A stretch of DNA of 64,000 nt from Paracoccaceae bacterium (GTDB taxonomy: Bacteria > Pseudomonadota > Alphaproteobacteria > Rhodobacterales > Rhodobacteraceae): positions 1 to 64,000 of the forward strand of contig JABBAP010000004.1 of the NCBI GenBank assembly GCA_018607905.1. The letters are read 5' to 3'. The notes below the pieces were generated by a model. It made no database searches. It saw nothing but the letters and a program-made list of their open reading frames with translations, and was not told the origin of the DNA. Positions 9,515-19,494 of the stretch are shown piece by piece. Position 1 is the first letter of the stretch. Every line of letters starts with the position of its first letter. Both the position numbers and the translations under genes were made by a program.

Positions 9515-10609
9515 TTACGCGTCGAGCGCTCGGCAATCTTCTGTTTCCCAACTGATCATGGTCTTTTCACCAACTTCTAGGTGCTTGTGACCAGACGCAT
9601 TTGGAACTTTGACAACAAATTCGTCGTTGCCATGCACATTCATGCGGCAGCGAATATGGTCGCCCAAATAAATCAGCTCTTTAACCTCGGCTTCGGTTGT
9701 CACCAAACCTTCGCGTCCACCAACAAAAATCCGCTCTGGGCGAACTGAAAGCGTCGCACGCGTGCCCACAGCACCCGAGTTTACAGCCAGACCACGTACT
9801 TCAGCGCCATCGTCCAGCGTGATCGACGCAACATTGCCATTAATCGCTTTAACTGTTCCGACTAGCGTGTTGTTTTCACCGATAAATTGCGCACAGAATG
9901 CGTTATCAGGGCGCTCATACAAATCTTCTGGCGGAGCCAATTGTTGGATCACGCCGTCATTGAACACTGCGATACGATCAGACATCGTCAAAGCTTCGGA
10001 TTGGTCATGCGTCACGTAAACAACAGTAATCCCAAGGTTCTCGTGGATATGTTTGATTTCAAACTGCATGTGTTCGCGCAGTTGTTTGTCCAAGGCACCA
10101 AGTGGTTCATCCATTAGAACCAACTCAGCATCGAAAACCAAAGCCCGTGCCAAAGCGATCCGCTGTTGCTGGCCACCAGATAGCTGTGCTGGACGTCGCC
10201 CAGCAAAATCACCCATTTGCACCATATCAAGCGCGCGTTTTACTTTATCTTCCCGCTCAGACTTGCCCATGTTGCGCACTTCCAATGGGAAAGACAGGTT
10301 CTCTCCGACTGTCATGTGTGGAAACAAAGCGTAATTCTGAAACACCATGCCAATTCCGCGTTTGTGCGGTGGAATGTTGTTAATTGGATTGCCGCCAAGC
10401 AGGATATCCCCGCTTGTGGCGGTTTCAAACCCAGCCAACATCATAAGACACGTTGTCTTCCCAGACCCTGATGGGCCAAGCATTGTAAGAAACTCGCCTC
10501 TGGCGATTTGAAGGTTCAGATCCTTAACAACAAGAACCTCCCCATCGTAACTTTTTTGCACGTGATCGAATACGACGAACGACTCGTCTTGCAAATTAGC
10601 AGCCAACAT
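9515..10609 (-). CDS. ABC transporter ATP-binding protein, PotA-like
   Basis: Walker A GPSGSGKTT, LSGGQQQRIALARAL signature, TOBE region. Confidence 0.93.
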   Translation of the reverse strand: MLAANLQDESFVVFDHVQKSYDGEVLVVKDLNLQIARGEFLTMLGPSGSGKTTCLMMLAGFETATSGDILLGGNPINNIPPHKRGIGMVFQNYALFPHMTVGENLSFPLEVRNMGKSEREDKVKRALDMVQMGDFAGRRPAQLSGGQQQRIALARALVFDAELVLMDEPLGALDKQLREHMQFEIKHIHENLGITVVYVTHDQSEALTMSDRIAVFNDGVIQQLAPPEDLYERPDNAFCAQFIGENNTLVGTVKAINGNVASITLDDGAEVRGLAVNSGAVGTRATLSVRPERIFVGGREGLVTTEAEVKELIYLGDHIRCRMNVHGNDEFVVKVPNASGHKHLEVGEKTMISWETEDCRALDA

Positions 10610-10940
10610 TTTCTCCCAGCGACATTAGTCTCGGACTTTAGCAGTCTCGTTTTTCCCACTGAACCGTATTCGATGCGGCGCGTACAATGCAACAGCCAAA
10701 AACGCCCATTTGAAAAGAGTCTCCGACACATCAAGGCAAACCCATGGCCAATAAGACCGAATAATTCAGGTCAAAAGCGCAAATACCGTTCATTTTTTGG
10801 CAATAAATCGCATAGATCTAAAAAGGGGCAGAATCTGGCCGTATTTGCGCCTCATTTGGTCTCCAAACATTTCTCAACAAATACGTCACTGTGATTTGCC
10901 AAAAAATCAGACCACCGTGAACAGTGTAGCCAAGTAGTGA

Positions 10941-11840
10941 GTGAGTAAAATGTCAACAAACCAGTACACATATGTCGTTTCACCTAATGTAACGCCATTT
11001 TCAATTATTCCTGGTGGCTTTGCCAATTTCACCAACTCAGCTTGTGAAACAACTCACTCAAAGGAACGAACCACCGTGAACCAAATTACCTGGAAGCTGC
11101 GCGATCGTTTTACAAACGAGGTTTTCACCGCGCGCCAAGATGTTTCCACGGATCACGCGGCCCTTTACTCCTCTTTGGTATCTGAAATTCCACTGATGGA
11201 AAATCATGTTTACGAAACACTCAGTGTTTCAGTTCCGTCAGCGCTATCTAAAAACATTAAAACGCCTAGCCAACATTCTGAAAAAGCAGAAAACCGGATC
11301 GGCGTTGCACGTGGCACTCATATCATGACCGCACGCGGGGAACTTCCTGTCGAAAAACTGAATGTTGGCGACCGCGTCATCACAAGAGATCACGGAATGC
11401 AGGTCGTCCGTTGGGTTGGCTCAGAAAAAGCAGCTGTAACTGCCGAAAATGCCCCGATTCTCTTTCGCAAAGGTGCTATTAAAAACGCCCGCGACCTTAT
11501 CGTGAGCGCGGATCACCGCGTTGTGGTCAAAGGCGCCGAAGCAATGATGCTTTATGGAGTGAAAGAAGTACTGATCCCTGCCCACAAACTGGTGAATGGC
11601 GATACAATTATTCGTGCCATAGGAGGCGAAGTGGAATTTTTCCAGATCGTGACCGACCAACACGAAGTTATCTACTGCGAGGCCGCGGCAGGCGAAAGCT
11701 TTATGCCAGACGAGAACGGTATCGACGCATTGAGCGCAGACAACCAGGCCAAGATGCTCGAAGCCTTTCCAGCACTAGCGGTCGCATCAAATTGCTACGG
11801 GCCAACTGCGCGCGGATTTGTTGACGTCCAAAGTTGCTAA
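10941..11840 (+). CDS. Hint (hedgehog/intein) domain-containing protein
   Basis: VARGTHIMTARGELPVEKLNVGDRVITRDHGMQVVRWVGS ... VSADHRVVVKG. Confidence 0.8.
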   Translation: MSKMSTNQYTYVVSPNVTPFSIIPGGFANFTNSACETTHSKERTTVNQITWKLRDRFTNEVFTARQDVSTDHAALYSSLVSEIPLMENHVYETLSVSVPSALSKNIKTPSQHSEKAENRIGVARGTHIMTARGELPVEKLNVGDRVITRDHGMQVVRWVGSEKAAVTAENAPILFRKGAIKNARDLIVSADHRVVVKGAEAMMLYGVKEVLIPAHKLVNGDTIIRAIGGEVEFFQIVTDQHEVIYCEAAAGESFMPDENGIDALSADNQAKMLEAFPALAVASNCYGPTARGFVDVQSC

Positions 11841-11872
11841 AACTTTAGCAATCCCAGCACAAAACCATCCCT

Positions 11873-11906
11873 GGCCTCGGTTATCTAATTAGCTGAGGCC
11901 CTTTTA
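11873..11906 (+). terminator. Rho-independent terminator of the Hint gene
   Basis: GGCCTCGG-N12-CTGAGGCC followed by CTTTT. Confidence 0.75.
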
Positions 11907-11958
11907 TTGTCTGCCCAGCTGACGCATTTCCTTTCTTACCCGTTTTCCGAATGCCCAT

Positions 11959-11992
11959 AAAAAAGCCGCATCAAAATGCGGCCAATTTTTTT
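11959..11992. terminator. Bidirectional terminator; on minus strand directly downstream of a 30-aa ORF
   Basis: A-tract, GCCGCAT-CAAA-ATGCGGC, T-tract. Confidence 0.75.
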
Positions 11993-12010
11993 AATTTGTG
12001 CTCGCTTGAA

Positions 12011-12103
12011 TTACGCGAGGAATGTGTAGATCAATGTGAAGCTTACGAATCCTACCAGAAACCCAATTGCAATACCCGACGCGAAGATGCTTGCTACAAC
12101 CAT
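12011..12103 (-). CDS. Putative small hydrophobic protein, 30 aa
   Basis: Reverse strand reads MVVASIFASGIAIGFLVGFVSFTLIYTFLA*; single-TM-like; followed by a terminator hairpin. Confidence 0.55.
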   Translation of the reverse strand: MVVASIFASGIAIGFLVGFVSFTLIYTFLA

Positions 12104-12564
12104 TATTTTTACTCACTTACTTGTTCAATTTACTTGCAGCCTGCCCACATGAGCCCTCGCTACTTCTGTCTATTTATACCGTATAATATGACCAAACTTT
12201 GTTTCTAATTTGAAACAAGTTTGTTCTTTGAACGGCGACATTCCGCGCGACGCCGGAAGCAATAAATGAAGCAAACTATTGATTTTAAATTGCATTTAGC
12301 AATTCCCATACTAAAGAAGATCACAACGCAACCTCCACCATTGGTGGTTTTTAACACCCCGAACTCCACTCAATGCGTCACGTCATTAACGAGTTAAGCA
12401 AAATAGGACTGACTTTCGAATCGTAAACCGATGCAATAAACTGATCGAAATACACAGGAACGGACTTACAACATGCATCAGTTGTTTTTTCCCGTTTTCT
12501 GAATAGGAGTTGTAAATGCTCTGCTGACTGTTATCCAAAAGTCAGTATTTTTCGGAGACGCCAA

Positions 12565-13002
12565 ATGTCAAAGCTTGTAACGATCTTGAACGGTCCAAAC
12601 CTCAATCTGTTGGGCAAACGCGAGCCCGAAATTTATGGCCATGCTACATTGAACGATGTTGAAGTGGATTGTACAAAAGTTGCCGCTGAATTTGGGCTGA
12701 CCTGCGAACTCAAGCAATCCAACATCGAGGGCGAATTGGTAAACATGATCCAAGCCTGTCGCGAGACCTCGGTTGGAATTATTATCAACCCTGCTGCTTA
12801 CACCCACACATCTGTTGCCATACTTGATGCCTTGAACACCTTCGATGGCCCTGTTCTAGAAATACATATTTCAAACGTGCACAAGCGCGAAGAATTTCGT
12901 CACCACTCCTTTGTGTCCAAACGGGCAGATGCGTCAATCATCGGCATGGGCGTTGAGGGTTACGCACTCTGCATGCGCCACATGGGCTCTTTACTGTCGT
13001 AA
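12565..13002 (+). CDS. aroQ: Type II 3-dehydroquinate dehydratase
   Basis: [48 protein letters not shown]. Confidence 0.96.
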   Translation: MSKLVTILNGPNLNLLGKREPEIYGHATLNDVEVDCTKVAAEFGLTCELKQSNIEGELVNMIQACRETSVGIIINPAAYTHTSVAILDALNTFDGPVLEIHISNVHKREEFRHHSFVSKRADASIIGMGVEGYALCMRHMGSLLS

Positions 13003-13100
13003 CCCAGTCAAACCCTCGTATAATGTTGGGGTTTAGAACCAGTTGTTGCTGATAATTGGATAAACTTGGGACTGTTTGGCTTTGCCCATGCAAACAGTTT

Positions 13101-13187
13101 TGGTGCGGCCGAGAAGACTCGAACTTCCACTCCGGTTAAGGAACAGCGACCTCAACGCTGCGCGTCTACCAATTCCGCCACGGCCGC
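13101..13187 (-). tRNA. tRNA-Leu (anticodon GAG), CCA encoded
   Basis: Reverse complement GCGGCCGTGGCGGAATTGGTAGACGCGCAGCGTTGAGGTCGCTG...GTTCGAGTCTTCTCGGCCGCACCA; class II variable arm. Confidence 0.97.
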
Positions 13188-13255
13188 ACGCGAGGTACGC
13201 GCCGTATAGCCAAGGCTTTTCGCCTTGTGAAGGGCAAAAGCACCACCACCCAAAA

Positions 13256-13738
13256 TTAACCGACTAACTCTTTTCGTGCAGCGCGATATACGATTGCGGC
13301 AATGAGCAAAAAACATGTCACGGCGATACCAAAAACGATCCGTGGTTCAAAAAATGGAACCATGTCATTCATCAAACGACCAGGCAAAAAGGCAAACAAC
13401 CCAGCAATCCCAATCGCTTGGGAATACAGGCGCCACATTGAACGTTTATGCGCCCTGATGTTCTTAATCTTAATGCTGTACAGCGCAAAACTAACGCTAA
13501 CCAATGACACAATCGATAGTATGTGAATGGGCGAAAATGGCCCAATCATTCGGATCGAAAAAATAAAAAACGAACTAAATGCCGCAATCACAATGCCAAC
13601 CACAAAAATGTAGCCCGCGATTTTGTGAAATATATCGCGCCGCTTTCGGATCAGGGCAATAGGACCGACAAGAAATGCGGCGACAGCAGCGATCACATGA
13701 AGTTGGATAACGAGGCTGGCGTTTATGAATTCTGACAT
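13256..13738 (-). CDS. DUF2306-type membrane protein
   Basis: Four or more TMs, LHVIAAVAAFLVGPIALIRKRRDIFHKIAGYIFV; start MSEFINAS chosen. Confidence 0.7.
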   Translation of the reverse strand: MSEFINASLVIQLHVIAAVAAFLVGPIALIRKRRDIFHKIAGYIFVVGIVIAAFSSFFIFSIRMIGPFSPIHILSIVSLVSVSFALYSIKIKNIRAHKRSMWRLYSQAIGIAGLFAFLPGRLMNDMVPFFEPRIVFGIAVTCFLLIAAIVYRAARKELVG

Positions 13739-14615
13739 TTTGCGAGGGCTCCTATTGTCGGATGTTGATGTTGAGTTATACTCAGCCATCCGACGAGCCC
13801 GCGATCCATTCCTCATTCGTCAAATACGAGAAAACACCTTGAAACAACGCCTTTCATCACTCGCGCTTCGTAAAACACGACATCATTTTCAGAGCAAATT
13901 TGTGATGCCGGTACTGATCTGCGCAATTCTTGTGATCGGGTTGTCTGGTCCGTTTGGCACTTTTGAAACGCTGCCACTCATTTTACGGATTGGATATTGG
14001 GCATTCATAGTTGTCTTCACCTATACCACTGCAATCTTTGTCGTGTCCTTCGCGGGGTTGCTGCTGCCAACATCATGGCCAGAAATGCTCATTGATGGTG
14101 TATCTGGTGCGCTGGCTGGGCCTTTTGTCACGGCGGTGGTTTACGCAATTAACACAATGACATTCACGCAAAGCAATGCTGCAATCAGCGCGCCGCCAAC
14201 TTTTTCCCTCCTCATTTATTGCACAGCGATTGCCATTGCGGTGTCTATTCTGATCGGGCTATTTCAGGGATCAATACACATCGAACAAGGCTCCCGGTCA
14301 GCGACACCACTACTCATTGATCGGCTCCCATTTGATAAACGGGCGCCGCTTGTTTCACTTCAGGCGCAGGATCACTATGTCCGTGTCGCGACCACAAAAG
14401 GTAGCGAATTACTATTGATGCGCATTGCAGACGCTATCAACGAGGTTGGCGATACGATTGGCTTTCAAACGCATCGCTCCTACTGGGTTGCGCAAGACCA
14501 GATTTCAAAATCCAAACAACTTGGAGAACGCGGCATGCTCATACTTCAAGACGGTTCAGAAATCCCTGTAAGCCGAAAATACCTTCAAGATTTGAAATCT
14601 CGCGGTTTTTTTTAA
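13725..14615 (+). CDS. Membrane-anchored LytTR-domain DNA-binding regulator
   Basis: Several TMs followed by LVSLQAQDHYVRVATTKGSELLLMRIADAI...GFQTHRSYWVA...ILQDGSEIPVSRKY (LytTR). True start may be downstream. Confidence 0.82.
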   Translation: MNSDILRGLLLSDVDVELYSAIRRARDPFLIRQIRENTLKQRLSSLALRKTRHHFQSKFVMPVLICAILVIGLSGPFGTFETLPLILRIGYWAFIVVFTYTTAIFVVSFAGLLLPTSWPEMLIDGVSGALAGPFVTAVVYAINTMTFTQSNAAISAPPTFSLLIYCTAIAIAVSILIGLFQGSIHIEQGSRSATPLLIDRLPFDKRAPLVSLQAQDHYVRVATTKGSELLLMRIADAINEVGDTIGFQTHRSYWVAQDQISKSKQLGERGMLILQDGSEIPVSRKYLQDLKSRGFF

Positions 14616-14654
14616 ATCGATCCAAGGCGTTCGTTTGACAAAGTCGCGACCATA

Positions 14655-15329
14655 TTGCACTTCGCACGGATGGTTGAATGGAAACACTCTCGCACGTTGG
14701 TACCCTACCCTGATGCAATTGCACAAATGGAAACCCGGGTGGACGCCATGATTGCCGGCACGGCGGACGAGCAAATTTGGCTGTTGGAACATCCACCGCT
14801 TTATACCGCTGGCACCTCGTCGAACGTAAATGATCTAACTGATCCTGATCGCTTCCCAGTCTACACATCCAAACGGGGCGGACAGTACACCTATCACGGG
14901 CCTGGGCAGCGGATCGCTTATGCAATGCTCGATCTAAACAGGCGCGGGCGGGATGTTCGTAAATTTGTTTGGGCATTGGAAGAATGGGTCATCCAAACAC
15001 TCGCAGAATTCAACGTGGTCGGCGAACGCCGCGAAGGCCGCGTTGGCGTCTGGGTTGTGCGCCGCGACAAACCACTCACCGCGTTTGGCCTGCCACACGA
15101 AGACAAAATAGCAGCCATCGGTGTGCGGTTGCGCAAATGGCACAGCTTTCACGGTATCTGCATCAACGTAGAACCCGATCTGTGCCACTACGACGGGATC
15201 GTCCCTTGCGGTATTGCCGAACACGGCGTCACATCGCTCGTTGATCTTGGTTTACCAGTGACTTTGAACGATCTGGACATCGCATTGCAGCACACGTTCA
15301 CAAAGGTTTTCGACGCCCCAAAAGACTAG
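14655..15329 (+). CDS. lipB: Octanoyltransferase
   Basis: [51 protein letters not shown]. Confidence 0.95.
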   Translation: MHFARMVEWKHSRTLVPYPDAIAQMETRVDAMIAGTADEQIWLLEHPPLYTAGTSSNVNDLTDPDRFPVYTSKRGGQYTYHGPGQRIAYAMLDLNRRGRDVRKFVWALEEWVIQTLAEFNVVGERREGRVGVWVVRRDKPLTAFGLPHEDKIAAIGVRLRKWHSFHGICINVEPDLCHYDGIVPCGIAEHGVTSLVDLGLPVTLNDLDIALQHTFTKVFDAPKD

Positions 15330-16909
15330 GGTACCATCGTGATTGTCACGTCCAACTCGCCGCTATTGTTGTGATACATTTGCCAAACATCATTCGGGAA
15401 GCAGTACAAATACCCGCCTTTTTCAATTGGATGGGCAGTGCCAGCCCCGACACGAACTCCTTTGCCAATCTCAAAAGTCGTGTGCGGTTTCGCTAGCGTT
15501 ACACCTTCTATACTTTGAACTCCGCGTCCACCAGCAACAACACCCATCAAAACAAACGCTTTGGATTCAGGAATACGCCACGCACCTGGCACACGCCGAT
15601 AGGGCGCATTGCGGCGTAATTGACGCGCAACAGTAGCAATAGCTTTGGGGAAAACATGTGCATCGAGAAGTTTACCCATAAAACCAGACGGCTGATTGAT
15701 CCATTCTCCGTCAGGCCCGTAATCCCGTTTCAAATCGTGCCAAACACCCTGCGCCGCAATCTCGTAGGTCTTGTCTGGCTCCAAAAACACGCCCATCGGG
15801 CTCCAACGTTTTGCAGCTTTCGCAACGCGTTTGACCTCTTGGCCTTCAGTCATTTCATTCGCGGCCCAATCAGGGATCGACGCCCGCTCGTCGTTAGAAT
15901 ATCGCGCCAAAACAGAAGGGTGGAACAAAGCTTTATTTGCCTTATCAGACAGATTAGGAACGCCACGCGGACGCGACCACATCTTTTTAAACACCGATGT
16001 CATGGAATCGTTCACAACACCCAAAGCGCGGTCTTTCGGGATCGGTCTCGCTGGATCAGGATCAACCAGCAATCCCAATCCCGTAGCCTCTTTGGTCATC
16101 CATCCCATAGCGATATTTCCAAGATCACGATGTTCATAGCCACCACCAATATCTGTGTGAACACCCGAAAACCAAAGCTGTTTTACCCGCGCATCATTTA
16201 TCATGTCGCCATTTTCATCAGTCCAGAACGCAGGAACAAAAGATTCGCGATATTCGTCCATACCAATGGCATGTCGACCATTCTGGACAACATCACTCAG
16301 CAGCATATTCGCCCAATTATGCCCTTTTGAAACACCATCAAAGGCATTCAGTATTCTGTAATGATCTGGAATTCCGGCAGTTCCAACAGTGTCCCAAACG
16401 CCGACCAAATGGATTTCCGTTCTACCAACTGCATCTTGCGGAGTATCAGCATTGAAAAACGGAATAGCACCAATTTCACTTACATTTGCTTCTTTTTTAT
16501 AGACTTTATAGAGTGTCTGGCAGATTTCCTTACGCTTTTCAGGATCTGCAACCCCGCTTAGATCAACCAAACCGACACTTGCGATCATGTCTGCTGCAGT
16601 GCGAACTGTGTAAGCTCCACGACTAAAACCAAAAAAGTATATTTTGTCGCCAACCGCGTATTCCTCGGATGCAGATTGGTAGGCTGCGCAAATTCCGTCT
16701 TTCAAGCCGCGCCCAAAAACCCCGCCCAATGCCTTATCTACAAATCCGCCAGACCCAACACCGTCCATGTAACGGACGACTTGATCGTCTCTCGAGATTG
16801 CAGCGCATTCGCACAGCTCCCGCAACCAAACCACATTTGTAAGCAAAGATCGTTCTTGGTTGTCGTCATCATTCCAAGTTCCGTTCACTAAAATCACAAC
16901 ATTCTTCAT
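15326..16909 (-). CDS. DUF2235 domain-containing alpha/beta hydrolase-like protein
   Basis: [38 protein letters not shown] motifs. Confidence 0.85.
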   Translation of the reverse strand: MKNVVILVNGTWNDDDNQERSLLTNVVWLRELCECAAISRDDQVVRYMDGVGSGGFVDKALGGVFGRGLKDGICAAYQSASEEYAVGDKIYFFGFSRGAYTVRTAADMIASVGLVDLSGVADPEKRKEICQTLYKVYKKEANVSEIGAIPFFNADTPQDAVGRTEIHLVGVWDTVGTAGIPDHYRILNAFDGVSKGHNWANMLLSDVVQNGRHAIGMDEYRESFVPAFWTDENGDMINDARVKQLWFSGVHTDIGGGYEHRDLGNIAMGWMTKEATGLGLLVDPDPARPIPKDRALGVVNDSMTSVFKKMWSRPRGVPNLSDKANKALFHPSVLARYSNDERASIPDWAANEMTEGQEVKRVAKAAKRWSPMGVFLEPDKTYEIAAQGVWHDLKRDYGPDGEWINQPSGFMGKLLDAHVFPKAIATVARQLRRNAPYRRVPGAWRIPESKAFVLMGVVAGGRGVQSIEGVTLAKPHTTFEIGKGVRVGAGTAHPIEKGGYLYCFPNDVWQMYHNNSGELDVTITMVP

Positions 16910-17169
16910 CGTAAATCCCCACAAAAATATCAAAATTAAAAAATGATCTTCGGTAATCCAAAAACCTTACATGATTTTACTCAACCTTCAATAGTTCTGC
17001 TCACTCTCTATTCCGCCCACCGCGCCTGCGACAGATGTGCTCGCTTGACGAATTAGTCGTTCAATACAGTTGAGGCAGACGCAGCACTGCGGTATGCAGG
17101 CGGCGGGTAACTGCGAACTCCAGCTTTGGGGATTCGCGGCAACAAAAAAGACGTGTCAGGAGAATTATA

Positions 17170-18846
17170 ATGGCAGACGCAGCCACCCACGGTCACGATG
17201 ACCACGCTCGACCGGGTTTCTTTACGCGTTGGTTCATGTCAACCAACCACAAAGATATCGGTATCCTTTATCTATTCACCGCAGGCCTTCTTGGTTTTGT
17301 GTCCGTTTGTTTTACCGTTTTCATGCGGTTGGAACTTATGGAACCTGGTGTTCAACATATGTGTATGGAAGGGGCGTCCTTACTCGCCTCTACGGTTGAA
17401 AACTGTACACCGAACGGTCACCTCTGGAACGTTATGATCACAGGCCACGGCATCTTGATGATGTTCTTTGTGGTTATCCCTGCCCTTTTCGGCGGGTTTG
17501 GTAACTACTTCATGCCTCTGATGATCGGTGCGCCTGACATGGCGTTTCCTCGGATGAACAACTTGTCTTACTGGATGTATGTTGCAGGTTCCACTTTGGC
17601 AGTTCTGTCGGTTGTAATGCCAGGCGGAAATGGTCAAGCAGGCTCTGGCGTTGGTTGGGTGCTTTACGCACCTCTATCGGTCAAAGAAGCAGGCTCCTCG
17701 ATGGATTTCGCAATCTTCGCGGTTCACGTTTCTGGTGCCTCGTCCATCCTTGGCGCGATCAACATGATCACCACCTTCTTGAACATGCGTGCGCCGGGTA
17801 TGACCCTGCACAAAGCACCGCTGTTCGCTTGGTCGATCTTCGTCACAGCCTTCTTGATCCTTCTGTCCTTGCCTGTTTTGGCTGGCGCGATCACAATGTT
17901 GCTGACAGATCGTAACTTTGGAACAACCTTCTTCGATCCAGCAGGCGGCGGCGATCCAATCTTGTACCAGCACCTGTTATGGTTCTTTGGCCACCCAGAA
18001 GTATACATGATCATTGTTCCGGGCTTTGGCATCGTGTCACACGTCATCGCAACTTTCTCGCGCAAACCTATCTTTGGCTACCTGCCAATGGTTTACGCGA
18101 TGGTTGGTATTGGCGCGCTTGGCTTCGTTGTTTGGGCACACCACATGTACACGGTTGGTATGTCACTGACGCAGCAATCCTACTTTATGCTCGCCACGAT
18201 GGTGATTGCGGTTCCGACAGGGATCAAAATCTTCTCATGGATCGCAACAATGTGGGGTGGCTCTATCACGCTAAAAACACCGATGCTCTTTGCACTGGGC
18301 TTCCTTTTCCTCTTCACCGTTGGTGGGGTAACAGGGATCGTTCTGTCACAGGCTGGTGTGGACCGTGCCTACCACGACACCTACTACGTGGTTGCTCACT
18401 TCCACTACGTGATGTCACTGGGCGCTGTGTTCTGTATCTTTGCGGGTGTGTACTATTGGATCGGCAAAATGTCGGGACGTCAGTATCCTGAATGGGCTGG
18501 TAAGCTACACTTCTGGATGATGTTCATCGGGGCAAACGTAACCTTCTTCCCACAACACTTCTTGGGTCGCCAAGGTATGCCACGTCGTTACATCGACTAT
18601 CCCGAGCAGTTCTCGCTTTGGAACGAAGTATCGTCTTACGGTGCATTCCTGTCGTTCGCGTCTTTCGTCTTCTTTATCGGCGTTGTGTTCTACACAATCA
18701 AATTCGGTAAAAAGATCGTTGAGAATAACGAGAACTATTGGGGTGAAGGCGCTGATACGCTGGAATGGACTTTGCCGTCCCCTCCACCGGAGCACACGTT
18801 CGAAATCCTTCCCACACCTGACATGTGGGATCACCAAAAGCATTAG
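17170..18846 (+). CDS. ctaD: Cytochrome c oxidase subunit I (aa3 type)
   Basis: [32 protein letters not shown]. Confidence 0.97.
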   Translation: MADAATHGHDDHARPGFFTRWFMSTNHKDIGILYLFTAGLLGFVSVCFTVFMRLELMEPGVQHMCMEGASLLASTVENCTPNGHLWNVMITGHGILMMFFVVIPALFGGFGNYFMPLMIGAPDMAFPRMNNLSYWMYVAGSTLAVLSVVMPGGNGQAGSGVGWVLYAPLSVKEAGSSMDFAIFAVHVSGASSILGAINMITTFLNMRAPGMTLHKAPLFAWSIFVTAFLILLSLPVLAGAITMLLTDRNFGTTFFDPAGGGDPILYQHLLWFFGHPEVYMIIVPGFGIVSHVIATFSRKPIFGYLPMVYAMVGIGALGFVVWAHHMYTVGMSLTQQSYFMLATMVIAVPTGIKIFSWIATMWGGSITLKTPMLFALGFLFLFTVGGVTGIVLSQAGVDRAYHDTYYVVAHFHYVMSLGAVFCIFAGVYYWIGKMSGRQYPEWAGKLHFWMMFIGANVTFFPQHFLGRQGMPRRYIDYPEQFSLWNEVSSYGAFLSFASFVFFIGVVFYTIKFGKKIVENNENYWGEGADTLEWTLPSPPPEHTFEILPTPDMWDHQKH

Positions 18847-18870
18847 CTTTAGGTCGAAACAAAATCCAAA

Positions 18871-18898
18871 GGGCCGCACAAACGTGTGGCCCTTTTTT
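18871..18898 (+). terminator. Rho-independent terminator after ctaD
   Basis: GGGCCGCACAAACGTGTGGCCC followed by TTTTTT. Confidence 0.8.
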
Positions 18899-18927
18899 GT
18901 GATCACCCCTCCATATAGGTGCCAAAT

Positions 18928-19401
18928 ATGCGGATCGTTTACATCTGGCTTACAGGCCTAATCCTTTTCGCAATTATTGCGATCATGGCCGCATATCTGC
19001 TTATGAACCAAGCTGTTGATCGCACCTACCACGATACCTATTACGTGGTCGTCCAATTCAACTTTTTCAAAAGCATGGGCGTTCTTTTCGCAATTTTCAC
19101 CACTTTCTACTTTGTCATTCACAAATGGACGCCGCGCCATGTGCCTTTTTGGATGGGCGCATCGCAATTCTTTCTGATGTTTGTTGGTGTTCTGATGATA
19201 ATCCTGCCCCAGCACTTTTTAGGGCGCGACGATATGCCAAGGCGCTACGTCGATGACCCAGATTCTTTCGCCCTTTGGAACCAGATCAGCTCCATCGGTG
19301 CAGTGCTGTGTGTTCTGTCCCTCTTTGGGTTCATACTGATTGTTGTTTACCTGATCTTTTGGGGCCGTTCCAAACCACCGCGCGACGACACCTTTGATTA
19401 A
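18928..19401 (+). CDS. Truncated stand-alone paralogue of the cytochrome oxidase subunit I C-terminal region
   Basis: [22 protein letters not shown]...LPQHFLGRDDMPRRYVDDPDSFALWNQISS aligns ungapped with the CtaD C-terminus; alternative GTG start at 18919. Confidence 0.8.
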   Translation: MRIVYIWLTGLILFAIIAIMAAYLLMNQAVDRTYHDTYYVVVQFNFFKSMGVLFAIFTTFYFVIHKWTPRHVPFWMGASQFFLMFVGVLMIILPQHFLGRDDMPRRYVDDPDSFALWNQISSIGAVLCVLSLFGFILIVVYLIFWGRSKPPRDDTFD

Positions 19402-19494
19402 GGACCGTCCAAACGACATCGAATCAAAGGCAATTTTATTGCCGTCCGCTGCAATGCCCCTATCTTAAACAGATACCAACCGCGCCTAGGAATT

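Noticed and set aside
10508-10894. 128-aa plus-strand ORF in the potA-Hint intergenic region
   Set aside because: Starts antisense within potA and has no recognisable features; region more likely holds divergent promoters.
11951-12208. 85-aa plus-strand ORF
   Set aside because: Runs through a terminator hairpin and is antisense to the more plausible 30-aa hydrophobic ORF.
13071-13098. Hairpin ACTGTTTG...CAAACAGT next to tRNA-Leu as a special element
   Set aside because: Most simply the tRNA 3' transcription terminator or processing hairpin; not unusual.
15620-16330. 236-aa plus-strand ORF antisense to the DUF2235 gene
   Set aside because: Shadow frame; the opposite strand has recognisable hydrolase motifs.
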